22,635 bases of DNA, taken from NCBI GenBank assembly GCA_036897095.1, contig JAYMSP010002751.1, forward strand, positions 1 through 22,635, in the 5' to 3' direction. A model generated the notes under the pieces. It was not told the origin of the DNA, made no database searches, and worked only from the letters and a program-made list of their open reading frames with translations. The stretch is from Plantago elongata. Lineage: Eukaryota > Streptophyta > Magnoliopsida > Lamiales > Plantaginaceae. Below are positions 8,798 to 18,818 of the stretch, piece after piece (the stretch's first letter is position 1; every line of letters begins with the position of its first letter). The translations under genes were made by a program, and so were the position numbers.

Positions 8798-10148
8798 ATA
8801 TCCAGTTTGATGTTATGACCCAATCGATAAAAATAACACAAACACTAGTTTGATTATAACCAAAGTCTCATATTAGAAGCCAATCTCGAATAACAAATAA
8901 GAATAAAACAAAACACAATGATTGAGAGTAAGGTTGATCAATCCAGCGTCCAAAATATGTGGATAAAAATGAAAGATAAGTAACTGTTTAATGGAATTGA
9001 TAAGAGAGATGATGAAATGCGTTGTGAGGGAATAATACCTCACATACACTTGAGTGATATCACGCCATAATGGAGGATGATATACTCCATTCTCTGTATC
9101 TGCAACAAGTTAGTTATAACCTGCTGCAGCAGGTGTTGGTGACCTCCTCGACCGATTACCAACGGATACTTCCAAAATTAACATAACGAAATTAGAAATT
9201 GGGCTAGAGACTGGACTTGAAAGGATTGATACTTACTCGACTGGGCTGCATAATTTGGGCCATTACATTTGACCTCATGCAAACCGGGTTTTAAGGTTCT
9301 AACCCCTTTTAAAGTTATTTGTGCAGGAATATCTACACCCCAGGCTACTTACTACATTTACTTCTATGGATTAAGGGATTTGAGTTTGGACTTATTAGTA
9401 GACCTATCCTTGGTTTGGGGTTTTTCCCGCAACATGTATGAGGTGATTATTATTTTTGTTAGTTCGGACATGTATATTAAGTCACCTTGAAAGATAAATT
9501 TCGAGTGTAATGTTCGCCTGTAATATCGACTGTTAAATTTCTAATATAATGTTTACTTTAAAAATTAATAATCGAATACAATTTACGCGTTAACTTGGGG
9601 TTTATATTACATATATAGACTAGTCCAGAGCATGTATGGTTCCACACGTCCACCACGTTAAAATATTCACGTGGTTACTTGATTAGAAGACAAACTGAAT
9701 TGAAATTGGACCTCTCTAATTGCAGCACAACAATATTTGAGAGACACTGAGATTGGATCACTCTTAATTAATTAATCATGCAGCATTTATGTACACTCTG
9801 ATTCCATGTGTATGCTATAAAAGTCAACATCAAATTAAATTAGAAGTTATTCCAATCTCCGAAATCCGCAGCTTGCTTCATGTGCCCCTCTGGCCTCCTA
9901 GATCTCTTAAATTATAAATTAGAGAGGCAGACCCTTCGGTACAAGACAATCGAACTCCCAGCTGACATTGCAAGTGTCTAACATAGACCCTACTAGTGTG
10001 CACAATTACTTTTGTAACCATTTCACAATACTATTATACTCCATCCATCAACCCAAAATTTACTATCTATTAAAAATGGAATGCGATTGTCGATTAGTGG
10101 TGACCGGTGGTCTTAAATTTTTCATCTTGCCCCATTAAAATTTCTAAA
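8798..10148. other. intergenic spacer between the two retroelements
   Basis: No complete gene. The + strand ORF at 9269-9490 has no recognisable protein and is taken as chance. On the - strand at 9099-9039 there is a 61-nt exon-like segment. The rest is AT-rich spacer with scattered poly-T and taattaa words. Confidence 0.5.
9039..9099 (-). other. exon-like fragment with flanking ag/gt
   Basis: On the - strand the segment is preceded by ttgttgcag and followed by gtatta, and one frame encodes TENGVYHPPLWRDITQVYV without a stop. About 140 nt upstream on the same strand is another donor-like site, TCGA|gtaagt. I do not recognise the peptide. It may be an exon left from a gene fragment carried by a transposon, or chance. 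Confidence 0.2.
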
Positions 10149-10153
10149 GTAAC
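10149..10153 (+). repeat. target-site duplication, left copy (gtaac)
   Basis: gtaac immediately before the left LTR is identical to gtaac at 19588-19592 immediately after the right LTR. Five bases is the normal length for copia integrase. Confidence 0.92.
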
Positions 10154-10915
10154 TGAAAGGGTCATTGCATAATATACTTTATTTACTAATCTTGTCTATC
10201 TTAATTAGTTCAATGATTGTATTTTTTTGAGTGCTTATCTTGGTACTTGGACTAATTGTTGATCGGAGACTTCCTTTAAAAAAAAATAAGAGATCGACCA
10301 CAATATAGAAAGAATCTTCAAGACAATGACTAGAAGGAAATATATTGGAAAAGATCATCAATATTGAGACAATTCCTTCTAGCAGCCTGCACAAGAAACA
10401 CAAAGAAGAAAACTTCCTTCTGCAGCTATTCCTTCCCAGTTCAAATTAGAAGAAGTCGCAGACTCTATATATACATGAAGAAGGATGCTTTGCAAGTTAC
10501 ACACCGAGACTTTAGATATTCATATCATATTTGTGTCTTGCTTTACTAGACTTGTACTTTCTATCATATTGTGGGTGTTCATCAAACAGGTGTTTGTGAA
10601 TCATTCGTCATGATATTGACTAGAATAGGTTATTTGTTTGAGTTTATTCTATGTCTAGTTTTCCGTGAGTTAGACCATTCGTTCGTGATTGATTCTAAAC
10701 TCCTTGTGTAATTCTACTATTTTGACGAGTGGAAATTTAGCCTACGGCATCGTCAGTAAATTTTATATATGCTGGCTTGATTTGTGGAAAAATGTTTGTC
10801 AATCTGCTGCACTTTACTCTACTAAGGCAATCAGTGTTGAATGCATTTTTGACTCATCACTAGAGTCAACATTGTTTAATGTTCCAGTACCAATCCCTAT
10901 CCAATAGTTCTAACA
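10154..10915 (+). repeat. left (5') LTR of the copia element
   Basis: It runs from TGAAAGGGTCATTGC to CCAATAGTTCTAACA and aligns over its full length with 18819-19587. Both copies have TG...CA ends. Differences include many substitutions and a block of about 15 nt (ttgcaggaaacaacc-like) present only in the right copy. Confidence 0.95.
10466..10473 (+). promoter_or_regulatory. TATA box of the left copia LTR
   Basis: TATATATA within ctctatatatacatgaagaa is conserved at the matching place in the right LTR (19147-19154), supporting a promoter role. Confidence 0.6.
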
Positions 10916-10917
10916 AG

Positions 10918-10930
10918 TGGCATCAGAGCT
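10918..10930 (+). other. primer-binding site, initiator Met tRNA
   Basis: tggcatcagagct follows the left LTR after two bases and matches the complement of the 3' end of plant initiator methionine tRNA (TGGTATCAGAGCC) with two differences, both consistent with decay. Confidence 0.85.
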
Positions 10931-10970
10931 ATCTACCTAATTTCTCGTGTCTGGATTTGGTACTGCTACA

Positions 10971-12960
10971 ATGGTCGTCTACTCGAATGTCAACAAACCA
11001 CCTGTGCTCGATGGGTCAAACTACATCCTGTGACAAATGAAGATGAGGACGTGTATCAAAGCTCTTGAAGTTTGAGCTTGGAGATCAGTTGTGGAAGGTT
11101 ATGTGTGGCCTACAGAAGGACCTAATGATGATGGCGATATAGTGCGAATTCCTGAAGAAAGATCCAATCCCAGGTCAGTATCTCTTAAGCTCCTACAATG
11201 AAAAAGCTTTGAATGCCATCTTTAGTCAAGTTGATATCCACATGTTTAAAATTGTCCCAAACTACACCACTGCTAAACAAGGTTGGCATTTACTTCAATT
11301 GCATTGTGAAGGTGATGATAGTGTTAAGCAAACTAAACTTCGCATGCTTTGGTATAAGTTTGAAAATTTAAGAATGGCTAATGAAGAAACCATTAACTCT
11401 TACTTTAGCAAACTTATGACTATGTCGAATGATATACAACAGCTTGGTGATGCTATTTCAAATCAACAATTGATTTCAAAAGCTTTAAGTTCTCTTTCTG
11501 CTAAATTTGACATTAAAGTTACTATTTTGAAAGATACTCAAAACTTGGCTACTATGGACTTTCATACTCTAATGAACAACTTGAAAAGTTATGAGATGAA
11601 AGATAATGAAAGAAGATGAACCAAAACCCGTAGTATGTGTTTGCAATCCAAGTTTAAAGATAAAGTTGTTGAACATGTGCATGATAACAGTGATGACTCT
11701 GATGTGTCTGATGAAACCTTCAGCAATCTGGTTACTAAATTTGATAGAATGAAATTCTATAAAAAAACACTAACCAAGGTTCTGCGAGTAAAGGGACTAG
11801 TAATTTCAATAAAAAATCTGCTAGGTCTATCTCCAGCTCTAAGCTAAGTGATGATCAACTTAGCAAGGTTAGGTATTTTGAATGTGAAGGTTGGAGGAAT
11901 TATCAGAATGAATGTGATAACACTCTTCGAAAGGAAAAAAAGAATTTGTTTGCTTCTCTTAGTGATGACTCAGGTTATGAACGTGAAGAGGACAATGATG
12001 TCACAACTCTACTCTCATCATTGGATGATATTGACAACCACTGTTGTGTCAACATTGTGATGCCATCAATGAAGAAAATAGTCTTTTTTTAATATGATGA
12101 CTCACAGTTCTGTGATACACTGATGAACAAATGGTAGAAGAACTAAAATCAATGTATGAAGAACTTCTTAAGGAATGGAAGAAACTAAAACATCTGTACA
12201 AAAGAACAGAAAAGGAAAATGATGGTCTAAAAGACACAATTGTGAAGCTGGAAGTCGAGCTCAAAAGAAAGGATGCTGAACTTGTGAAGGTAAATTCTGA
12301 ATTGAGCAAAGAAATGAAGGTAATCTCTAAATGGAACTCTTCCACCTCTAAGTTGAATGGGATGCTTGAGATGGACAATGGTGGTACAACAGATCTTGGA
12401 AACACTGGTTCTTATAACTCAGGTTTTGAAAAGAAATTGGTGTGTGATATCCACGCAGGTACAATCTAGATGAGTCAAGTTCTAGTGATCCTGTTAAGGT
12501 TAAACCCTTGCATGAATTTGTTAGTGGTCATGTCTTTGTTAAAGAAGAGGGTGAGTCTTCAACCGAAACGAAGATAACCTTTTTGTGTCAATACTGTCTT
12601 AAAACTGGTCACAAAAAACCTTTTTATTTTCTTTATCTGAAAGATCATAAGAAAGGTAAGATACAAAAAGATGAAACTTTGATTGACACTAAACTTGCTT
12701 CTTATTTTATCTCCCAAACCACTACTATTATGAGAGAACTTTCACTCAATGATGAACACAATATTGTGTCAACATCGAGCTCAACATCACACACAACAGG
12801 TAAATCCAAACAGTCTCAGGCGAAACAGGTACCTTCTACCACTTCATCTCAAGGTAAACAATCTCAATCTCTACCAAATCCTAATGTGAGAAAAAGAGTT
12901 TGGACTCCTATAGAAAAGATAGTTTGCAATGTTGCCTTTTTTGTTACTACTTCTCCTAAC
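10971..12960 (+). pseudogene. gag: Sirevirus gag with coiled coil and two damaged zinc knuckles
   Basis: ATG at 10971 opens VNKPPVLDGSNYIL, then a stop at 11031 in place of a conserved Trp, MRTCIKAL, a second stop, and AWRSVVEGYVWPT, the standard N-terminus. A frameshift near 11180-11205 leads to ALNAIFSQVD and KFENLRMANEETINSYFSK (to 11616). After another shift the first zinc knuckle (about 11871-11918) reads FECEGWRNYQNEC: its first Cys and its His are lost. From 12131 to 12345 a Lys/Glu-rich heptad-like coiled coil (ELKSMYEELLKEWKKLKHL and on) ends in SKWNSSTSKLNGML, as in Sireviruses. A second knuckle at 12586-12627 (CQYCLKTGHKKPFY) has Tyr for the last Cys. Confidence 0.85.
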
Positions 12961-13260
12961 AATGCAGGAAAATGATACTTTGATAGTGTTTGTTCCCGTC
13001 ACATGACTGGAAACTCAAAGTTTCTTACTGAGTATGTCTCTCAAAGATCAGGGTTGGTAACCTATGGTGGAGGATATAAGAGTAAGATTTTGGGTAAAGG
13101 TGTTCTTTCTTTACAAGGGTATACTCCTTTAAGGAATGTCCTTTTAGTTGAATGTTTACCTGCAAATCTTGTAAGAATTAGTCACCTCTGTGATGATGAT
13201 CTCAAGGTCAAGTTTGACAAAACAACCTGTAGAGTCTATATTTGTGTAGGAAAGAAAACT
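12961..13260 (+). pseudogene. pro: copia aspartic protease, active-site Gly lost
   Basis: A TGA at 12973 stands where the family has Trp, followed by YFDSVCSRHMTGNSKF. The catalytic Asp (12982-12984) is intact, but the D-S-G triad reads D-S-V (Val codon 12988-12990). The C-terminal half, GKGVLSLQGYTPLRNVLLVE and LVRISHLCDDD, is open and well conserved. The enzyme would process the Gag-Pol polyprotein; this copy should be dead on the motif alone. Confidence 0.85.
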
Positions 13261-14470
13261 GTGATGACAGGTACAAGGTCTCTTGACAATTGCTATGTGA
13301 TGACTGCATCTCACACTTGCAATCTTGCAAAAAATGATGATGCTGAGACATGGCACAAGTTGGGGCATGTGAACTACATGAACGTTGAAAAGCTGATCAA
13401 ACTTGAAGCAGTAGTTGGTGTGCCAAAACTGACAAACTCAGGTATGATTGTTTGTGGTGACTGCTTGAAGGGAAAACTATGTACACACTTCTCTATTAAC
13501 TGATGGAAACAAAAGAGGTACATTTAACTGTTTTAAACTTCTGTATATGGATCTCATGGGTCCTATTTATGTAGAAAGTTTAGGAGGTAAGTGGTACATC
13601 TTTCTCATTATTGATGATTTTTCTAGATTCACGTGGGTCTGTTTTCTAAAAGAAAAATCTGAAACATTTGAGTCTTTCAAGAAACTACATGCTAGGTTAA
13701 GTACTCAATATGCTACTGTGGTTCAACGCATTAGATCTGATCATGGAAAAGAGTTTGAAAACCAATACTTTTCTGATTTTTACAATAAGAAAGGTATCTT
13801 TCATGAGTTTTCTGCACCAAAAACTCCCCAACAAAATGGAGTCGCTGAAAGAAAGAATAGAACTTTGCAACAAATGCCTAAGGTCATGCTAAGTTCTATG
13901 AATTTGCCTAAAAAAACTGTGGCCTGAAGCTGTTAACACTGCATGTCATATCATTAATAGAGTCTATCTTAGACTTGAAATTCCATCCTCTCCTCTATGA
14001 GATCTTGAAAGGTAAGAAACCTAATCTCAAATATTTTCATGTGTTTGGCTGCACTTGCTACATTCTGAATGATAGATAACACCTAGACATGTTTGATCCT
14101 AAAATATATAAAGGGATCTTTGTGGATATTCATTGAATAATCATGCTTACAGAGTGTATAATCCTAGAACTAACACTATTCAAGAATCTGTGAATGCTGC
14201 TTTTGATGATGCTGAGTCTTTTGTTCAGAAAAAAGTTAATGCAGGTGAGACCTCCACTCCATGTAGTCTTGAAACATGTACTGATGATGTACCAACTCTT
14301 GTACCTGCATCTACAACTGTTGAACCTGAGAATAATCAAACTTTTGACAACAATATTGACCAAACACCAAACGTAACATTGCATACTGCAGGATTATCTG
14401 ATGAATCAAAAGATGAAACATAAATTGAACCAGCTCAGGAAAGTACAACAATTGTTGAAACTCAGACTAT
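13261..14470 (+). pseudogene. INT: copia integrase with complete DD35E triad but broken frame
   Basis: The GAG-pre-integrase zinc region at 13348-13480 reads TWHKLGHVNY...VCGDCLKGK: it keeps two His and two Cys, but one residue is missing between the His pair. A stop at 13501 follows. The core then opens with MDLMGPIYVESLGGKWY (Asp codon 13550-13552), IRSDHGKEF (Asp 13739-13741) and NGVAERKNRT (Glu 13847-13849); the last two are separated by 35 residues as required. Frameshifts near 13920 and 13990 and stops near 14079 and 14135 break the C-terminal part (FHVFGCTCYILNDR; KIYKGIFVDIH; AYRVYNPRTNTIQESVN). The stretch to about 14470 is the acidic linker to RT. Confidence 0.85.
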
Positions 14471-15640
14471 TGCCTTGGATAATGCAAGAAGAGATCCTCC
14501 TCCTAGAATCAGAAAGGATAATCCAAGTTCACAAATCATTGGAAGCTCAACTGGAGGAAGGACACTGAGAGGTAACACCAGGATAAATTACAAGGAAATG
14601 GTAAGATATGCTACAATCTGCCAATCAATAAGTGCCTCCTGCTTTGTCTCCTTAATTGAACCCAAAAATGTGAAAGAAGCATTGAAAGATGACTATTGAA
14701 TAGAAGCCATGCAAGATGAACTGCACCAATTTCAAACTAATGAAGTTTGGACCTTAGTTCCCCGCCCCCTTGATGTTAATGTCATAGGAACTAAATGGAT
14801 ATTCAAAAATAAAAGTGATGAAAAAGGTGTGGTAGTAAAAAACAAAGCTAGACTTGTTTCTCAAGGATATACTCAAGTTGAGGGTATTGATTTTGATGAA
14901 ACTTTTACTCCTATGCTAGACTTGAATCTATTCGTCTTTTGTTAGCCATTGCATGATGTTTAAAGATAAAACTTCAACAGATGGATGTAATAGGTGCTTT
15001 TATAAATGGCTATATTGACAAAGATGTTTATGTTGAGCAACTTAAAGGCTTTGAGGTCCTAAATATCATGATCATGTTTTCAAATTGAAAAAGGCTTTGT
15101 ATGGTCTAAAACAAGCCCCTAGAGCTTGGTGAGTTAGGTTAACTGAATTCCTAGTTAATTTTGGATTCAAGAAAGGGGATGGTAATCAAACCTTGTTTAT
15201 TCTCAAAAGGAGAAAAGATATATGCATAGCTCAGATCTATGTTGATGTCATTGTGTTTGGTTTTACTAACTCTTCTATGGTAGAAAAATTTGTTGAAGCT
15301 ATGATAAGTACCTTTGAAATGAGCATGATTGGGGAACTCACCTTCTTCCTTGGACTGCAAATTCAACAAAAAGGCGATGGGTTGTTCTTATCACAACAGA
15401 AATATGCTAAGAATCTGGTGAAAAAGTTTGGACTTGAAAATGCTAAACCTTGCAGTACTCCTACGGTTACCTCACTGAAACTCATCAAAATCAATGTTGG
15501 GGAGGATGTTGACCCAACACTGTACAGATCTATGATTGGGAGTCTTCTATACCTTTATGCCACAAGATCAGATATCATGTTTGTTGTTTGTGTTTGTGCC
15601 AGGTATCAATCCAGCCCTAAAATCCCTCACTTTACTGTTT
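14471..15640 (+). pseudogene. RT: copia reverse transcriptase, catalytic YVDD changed to YVDV
   Basis: SLIEPKNVKEALKDDY is followed by a TGA at 14697 in place of Trp, then IEAMQDELHQFQTNEVW, VIGTKWIFKNK, ARLVSQGYTQVEGIDFDETF. After a frameshift near 14912, LQQMDVIGAFINGYI with its catalytic Asp and, after another near 15050, LKKALYGLKQAPRAW can be read, then a stop at 15131. The last frame (15193-15642) holds IAQIYVDVIVFG: the second of the two catalytic aspartates is Val (codon 15247-15249). TFFLGLQIQQ, QQKYAKNLVKKFG and YRSMIGSLLYL complete the domain. Copying activity is lost. Confidence 0.88.
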
Positions 15641-16176
15641 AAGAGAATCATCAGGTATGTATTAGGAACTGTTAATCTTGGATTATGGTTTGCTTGTAAT
15701 TCAAACACTAATCTGGTGGGATTTAGTGATTCTAATTGGGCTGGTGATCTAGATAATAGGAAATCCAATAGTGGAGGTTGCTTCTATCTTGGTGCTAATC
15801 TAGTGTATTGGTATAGTAAGAAAAAGAATTGTGTGTCACTTTCAACCGCTGAATCTGAATATGTAGCAACTGGGAGTTGTGTGTCTCAACTCATTTGGTT
15901 GAAAAACATGTTGCATGACTATGGTCTTCAAAGTGATACTTTTTTGATGTTCTGTAATAATCTTAGTGCCATTCTCTATTTTTAAGAACCATGTGCAACA
16001 TGTTCGCACTAAGCACATTGATATTAGACATCATTTTCTTAGGGACATGGTTACTAAGTAGGTCCTAAACATAGACCATAAATACTACCAATCAACTTGC
16101 TGATATTTTCACGAAACCATTAGATAAAGAAAGATTTTTCAGTTTAAGAAAATCTCTTGGTCTGTGTACCCTCTAA
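15641..16176 (+). pseudogene. RH: copia RNase H and natural end of pol
   Basis: A one-base shift near 15600-15640 leads to IRYVLGTVNLGLWF, GFSDSNWAGDLDNRKSNSGG, VSLSTAESEYVATGSC and QLIWLKNMLHDYG, a nearly intact copia RNase H with its Asp and Glu residues. After a further shift near 15980 come TKHIDIRHHFLRDM, a stop, ADIFTKPLDKERFF and SLRKSLGLCTL, then TAA at 16174-16176, which is probably the original pol stop. Confidence 0.85.
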
Positions 16177-16950
16177 ATTGCACTGTTGGTTGCAATGTTG
16201 ACTTAACATCACGGTCAACATTGATAGTCTATCAGTTAGTGATGCTGTTTTTAGTTTCCTTTTTGTGCTTCTGTACTTGTGTGCTCCTGTTTTTCTTTGT
16301 GTGTTCTCAGTTTGGTAACTCATAGTGGTGATGCGGAGGTCTTGAAAGGCTACTTGAAACTAAGGTTGAAGGAAATTGAGTGACTTAGGTGTTTGGTTCA
16401 TGTAAAACCCATTGATGTTGTTTTATGGCCTTTTTAACTCCTCTGTCTTGATTCATCTTGATGTTGCCCTCTTTTATGCTTATGATTTTGCACTCGAAAC
16501 TACTAGATACAGTTTACTTTTATACTGGGGTCGTGAGGTTTAGACTGCATTTTAATGAATTTATGCATTTTATTTTTTGTTTAATTTTTTGTTCGGGGCA
16601 ATGTTGAGTGTGTTTCATGTTGCATTCTATCTTGCTCTATCTTCCTCCAGCATCAGTGGTAGTGTTAATCGGACCCGCATTCCTTGGAGCTTAGTGACTG
16701 ACTGACTTACAATAAGAGTAGTTTGATTTACCAGTGTTGGCTCCTCTATTGAGCTAACATTTTGGTCATCATTGGCAGTTCTTGGATTACTTGTTGCTTA
16801 TTATCTGTTTTTCACTTATGTGCTCTTATGTGGTTTTTGGTTTGGGTTTGAGGGAGAGTCATAGCTCATTAGTTGGGCTGGTTAGGTTAGTGGTTCTCTG
16901 CTCTTTCGTATTGAGTCACTGTTTGGTCATTTGAGAGAACAGTCAGCCTT
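16177..16950 (+). other. non-coding spacer between pol and the extra ORF
   Basis: T-rich DNA with no ORF of note. Such a spacer is found in Sireviruses that carry a third ORF, where a spliced RNA may bring it near a cap. Several tgcag-like and gt words are present, but no splice pair can be chosen from sequence alone. Confidence 0.5.
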
Positions 16951-18628
16951 CCTGGGGTTTGTCCTAACACTCCATCTCCCACCTACAACTCAGAATTTGC
17001 GGCTGAAACCCTACTCAAGCTGGGGTATGGAGAAAATTTGAAAGAGAAACGAGTTCCTAGTGAATCTGAGAAGGAAGCTCTCATTGCCTCTCCACCCCCG
17101 GCGACTAGCTGCCCTCCGCAAGAGGTCAATTTAGATGTCAAATGGGAACCTGACAATTTGGGGGAAGAGGAAGCTGAAAACAGAGGTGGTGAAGAAGTTC
17201 ATGTCGATGTTGAGGATGTTGCTGAGAAAACTATGGATAATTCTCAGGACTCCGAGAAAAGCATCACTGATAGCATGGATATTGACCACACTTTTGGGTC
17301 AACACTGAGGGGAATATTGCTACTGAAAATCCCCCTTCTTACCGCAGTGAAGAGATTGGATCTGATGATACTGAAGGATATGAGGAGTATGTTGCTATGA
17401 AACAAGCTGACTCTGAAGATGAGTCCATGGATACTCAAAGATTCTGCAATGGATGAGGTAATTGTTGAAACTAATATTCCTAAACATATTATGGAAAGTT
17501 GGGAGGGTTTTGATTGGGATGATAAGGAACCTTTTGACTACTGCTTTTATTCAAATGAGAATCCTGAAAAGTACAAAGAAATGTTCACGAGAGCAATAGA
17601 TGTGGAGATAATGATTGATGAAAAGGATTTTAAAAAACACAACTTGATTAAATTTTTGCATGATAGAAAGTTGTATAATGCTATCACTTACTATACTCCC
17701 TACATTGCTGCTATGGTTAAGGAATTTTATGCTAATATGCCTGACTCATTTGGAGATCCTTGTTACAAGAAGTACCACATTGTGTTCATGAGAAGTGAGG
17801 TTTATATCATTAAGGTCGAAGACATTAACTATGTCCTGCATAGAAAAAGAGTTGAGGTAGAAACTCCCATGGATGTCACTCTAGATGACATTGCTAAAGA
17901 GCTCACACTGAATAAGGTTCAAACTTGAAAAAAGGGAACTCTGCCCTTGAAGAATTGCACCTCTTTGGTTTCTGTTTTGGCCAGGTTATGGATTTTCAAT
18001 TGGCTACCAACTGCCAATAACAACCAACTGAGTCAGGAGGCTGGAACTCTCCTTTACAGGATCAAGATGGGATTGTGGTGAATGGATTCTTAGGCACCTT
18101 GACACCTACAAGCATAGGGGAGATGTTGGTCACCTGATCTTACCTGCCACTATCTTTGATGTCCTCAAAAGTGTATGAGAAAGAGATCTATGAAAGTAAG
18201 TTCCAAAAAGTTAGAGTGAATTGGCAACTTTTGGCCACTGTTGAAAGGGTGTGTGATTTTCCCGGGTTGCTCCTGCTGTGGATGAGGAACCGGAAGCGAT
18301 GAATGAAGGCAATGAGCCTGTTGCTACTGCTACTGCTGATGAAGCTGGTCCTTTCAATACTGCTGCTGAAACTGGTAATGTTGAGGTCAATGTTGACACC
18401 TCGGTTGACCCAACACTCATTCCCAGTGTTGAATCTCTTTCTGCAGGTACACTCACTGAAGGAGATAAGATGACTTTGATGCAGATCAAGGAGTTGGATG
18501 CTCTGAATGTCAGACTTCAGGAGCAAATCACCAACAATATGAAGTTTAGGGCCTTTCTTGTGTCTTCTCTCCTCACAAAAAGGGGGAGAATAGACTTAAA
18601 GGCATTTTTAAATTTCTATGAACTCTAA
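16951..18628 (+). pseudogene. extra ORF of Sirevirus ('envelope-like' position), plant transposon protein type
   Basis: An open frame without a clear ATG starts near 16957 (NTPSPTYNSEFAAETLLKLG), runs through an acidic Glu/Asp/Val-rich region (to about 17300), shifts frame to EIGSDDTEGYEEYVAMKQAD, and shifts back near 17430 to EVIVETNIPKHIMESWEGF. It then reads YYTPYIAAMVKEFYANMPDS and FMRSEVYIIKVEDINYVLHR (17680-17850), the pattern of the 'putative plant transposon protein' domain common in plant retroelement third ORFs. Stops follow at 17926 and beyond. The C-terminal part (18278-18628) is Ala/Thr/Glu-rich with a short helical end (ELDALNVRLQEQITNNM). No signal peptide or membrane helix is convincing, so a true envelope role is not supported. 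Function is unknown. Confidence 0.65.
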
Positions 18629-18818
18629 ATTTTATATTTGGTCTTTAATAGCTAGTAACTCAGTACTCTGTTCTATTATCTTGATATCTGCTTAAGGGGG
18701 AGATTGACCATTAAGGGGGAGGTAGTTCTGTTTGCTTGCATGCTTTATTTTGTTATTATGACATGTATATTGTAGTTCTAATGTCTTGTGAAGAAAAGAC
18801 TAGGATTAAGGGGGAGAT
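18577..18818 (+). other. multiplied polypurine tracts before the 3' LTR
   Basis: The core aagggggag occurs at 18577-18590, 18692-18703, 18711-18722 and 18806-18818; the last abuts the right LTR and is the functional tract by position. Three of the four share ttaagggggag. Repeated purine tracts in this place are a recorded hallmark of Sireviruses. Confidence 0.85.

Noticed and set aside
8790..8873. Repeated word aaagtctcatat at 8790 and 8862 as a target duplication of the gypsy element
   Set aside because: Both copies lie on the same side of the element and are 72 bp apart; gypsy elements make 5-bp duplications.
9269..9490. 73-codon ORF on the + strand in the spacer
   Set aside because: No recognisable domain, no promoter or splice context, and composition like the surrounding AT-rich DNA.
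9950..10020. tRNA/SINE-like B box on the - strand (gggagttcgattg)
   Set aside because: No matching A box, no acceptor or T-stem pairing, and no poly-A or target duplication.
12049..12405. 118-codon ORF on the - strand
   Set aside because: It lies opposite the Lys/Glu-rich coiled coil of the copia gag and is a mirror frame with low-complexity Ser/Phe content.
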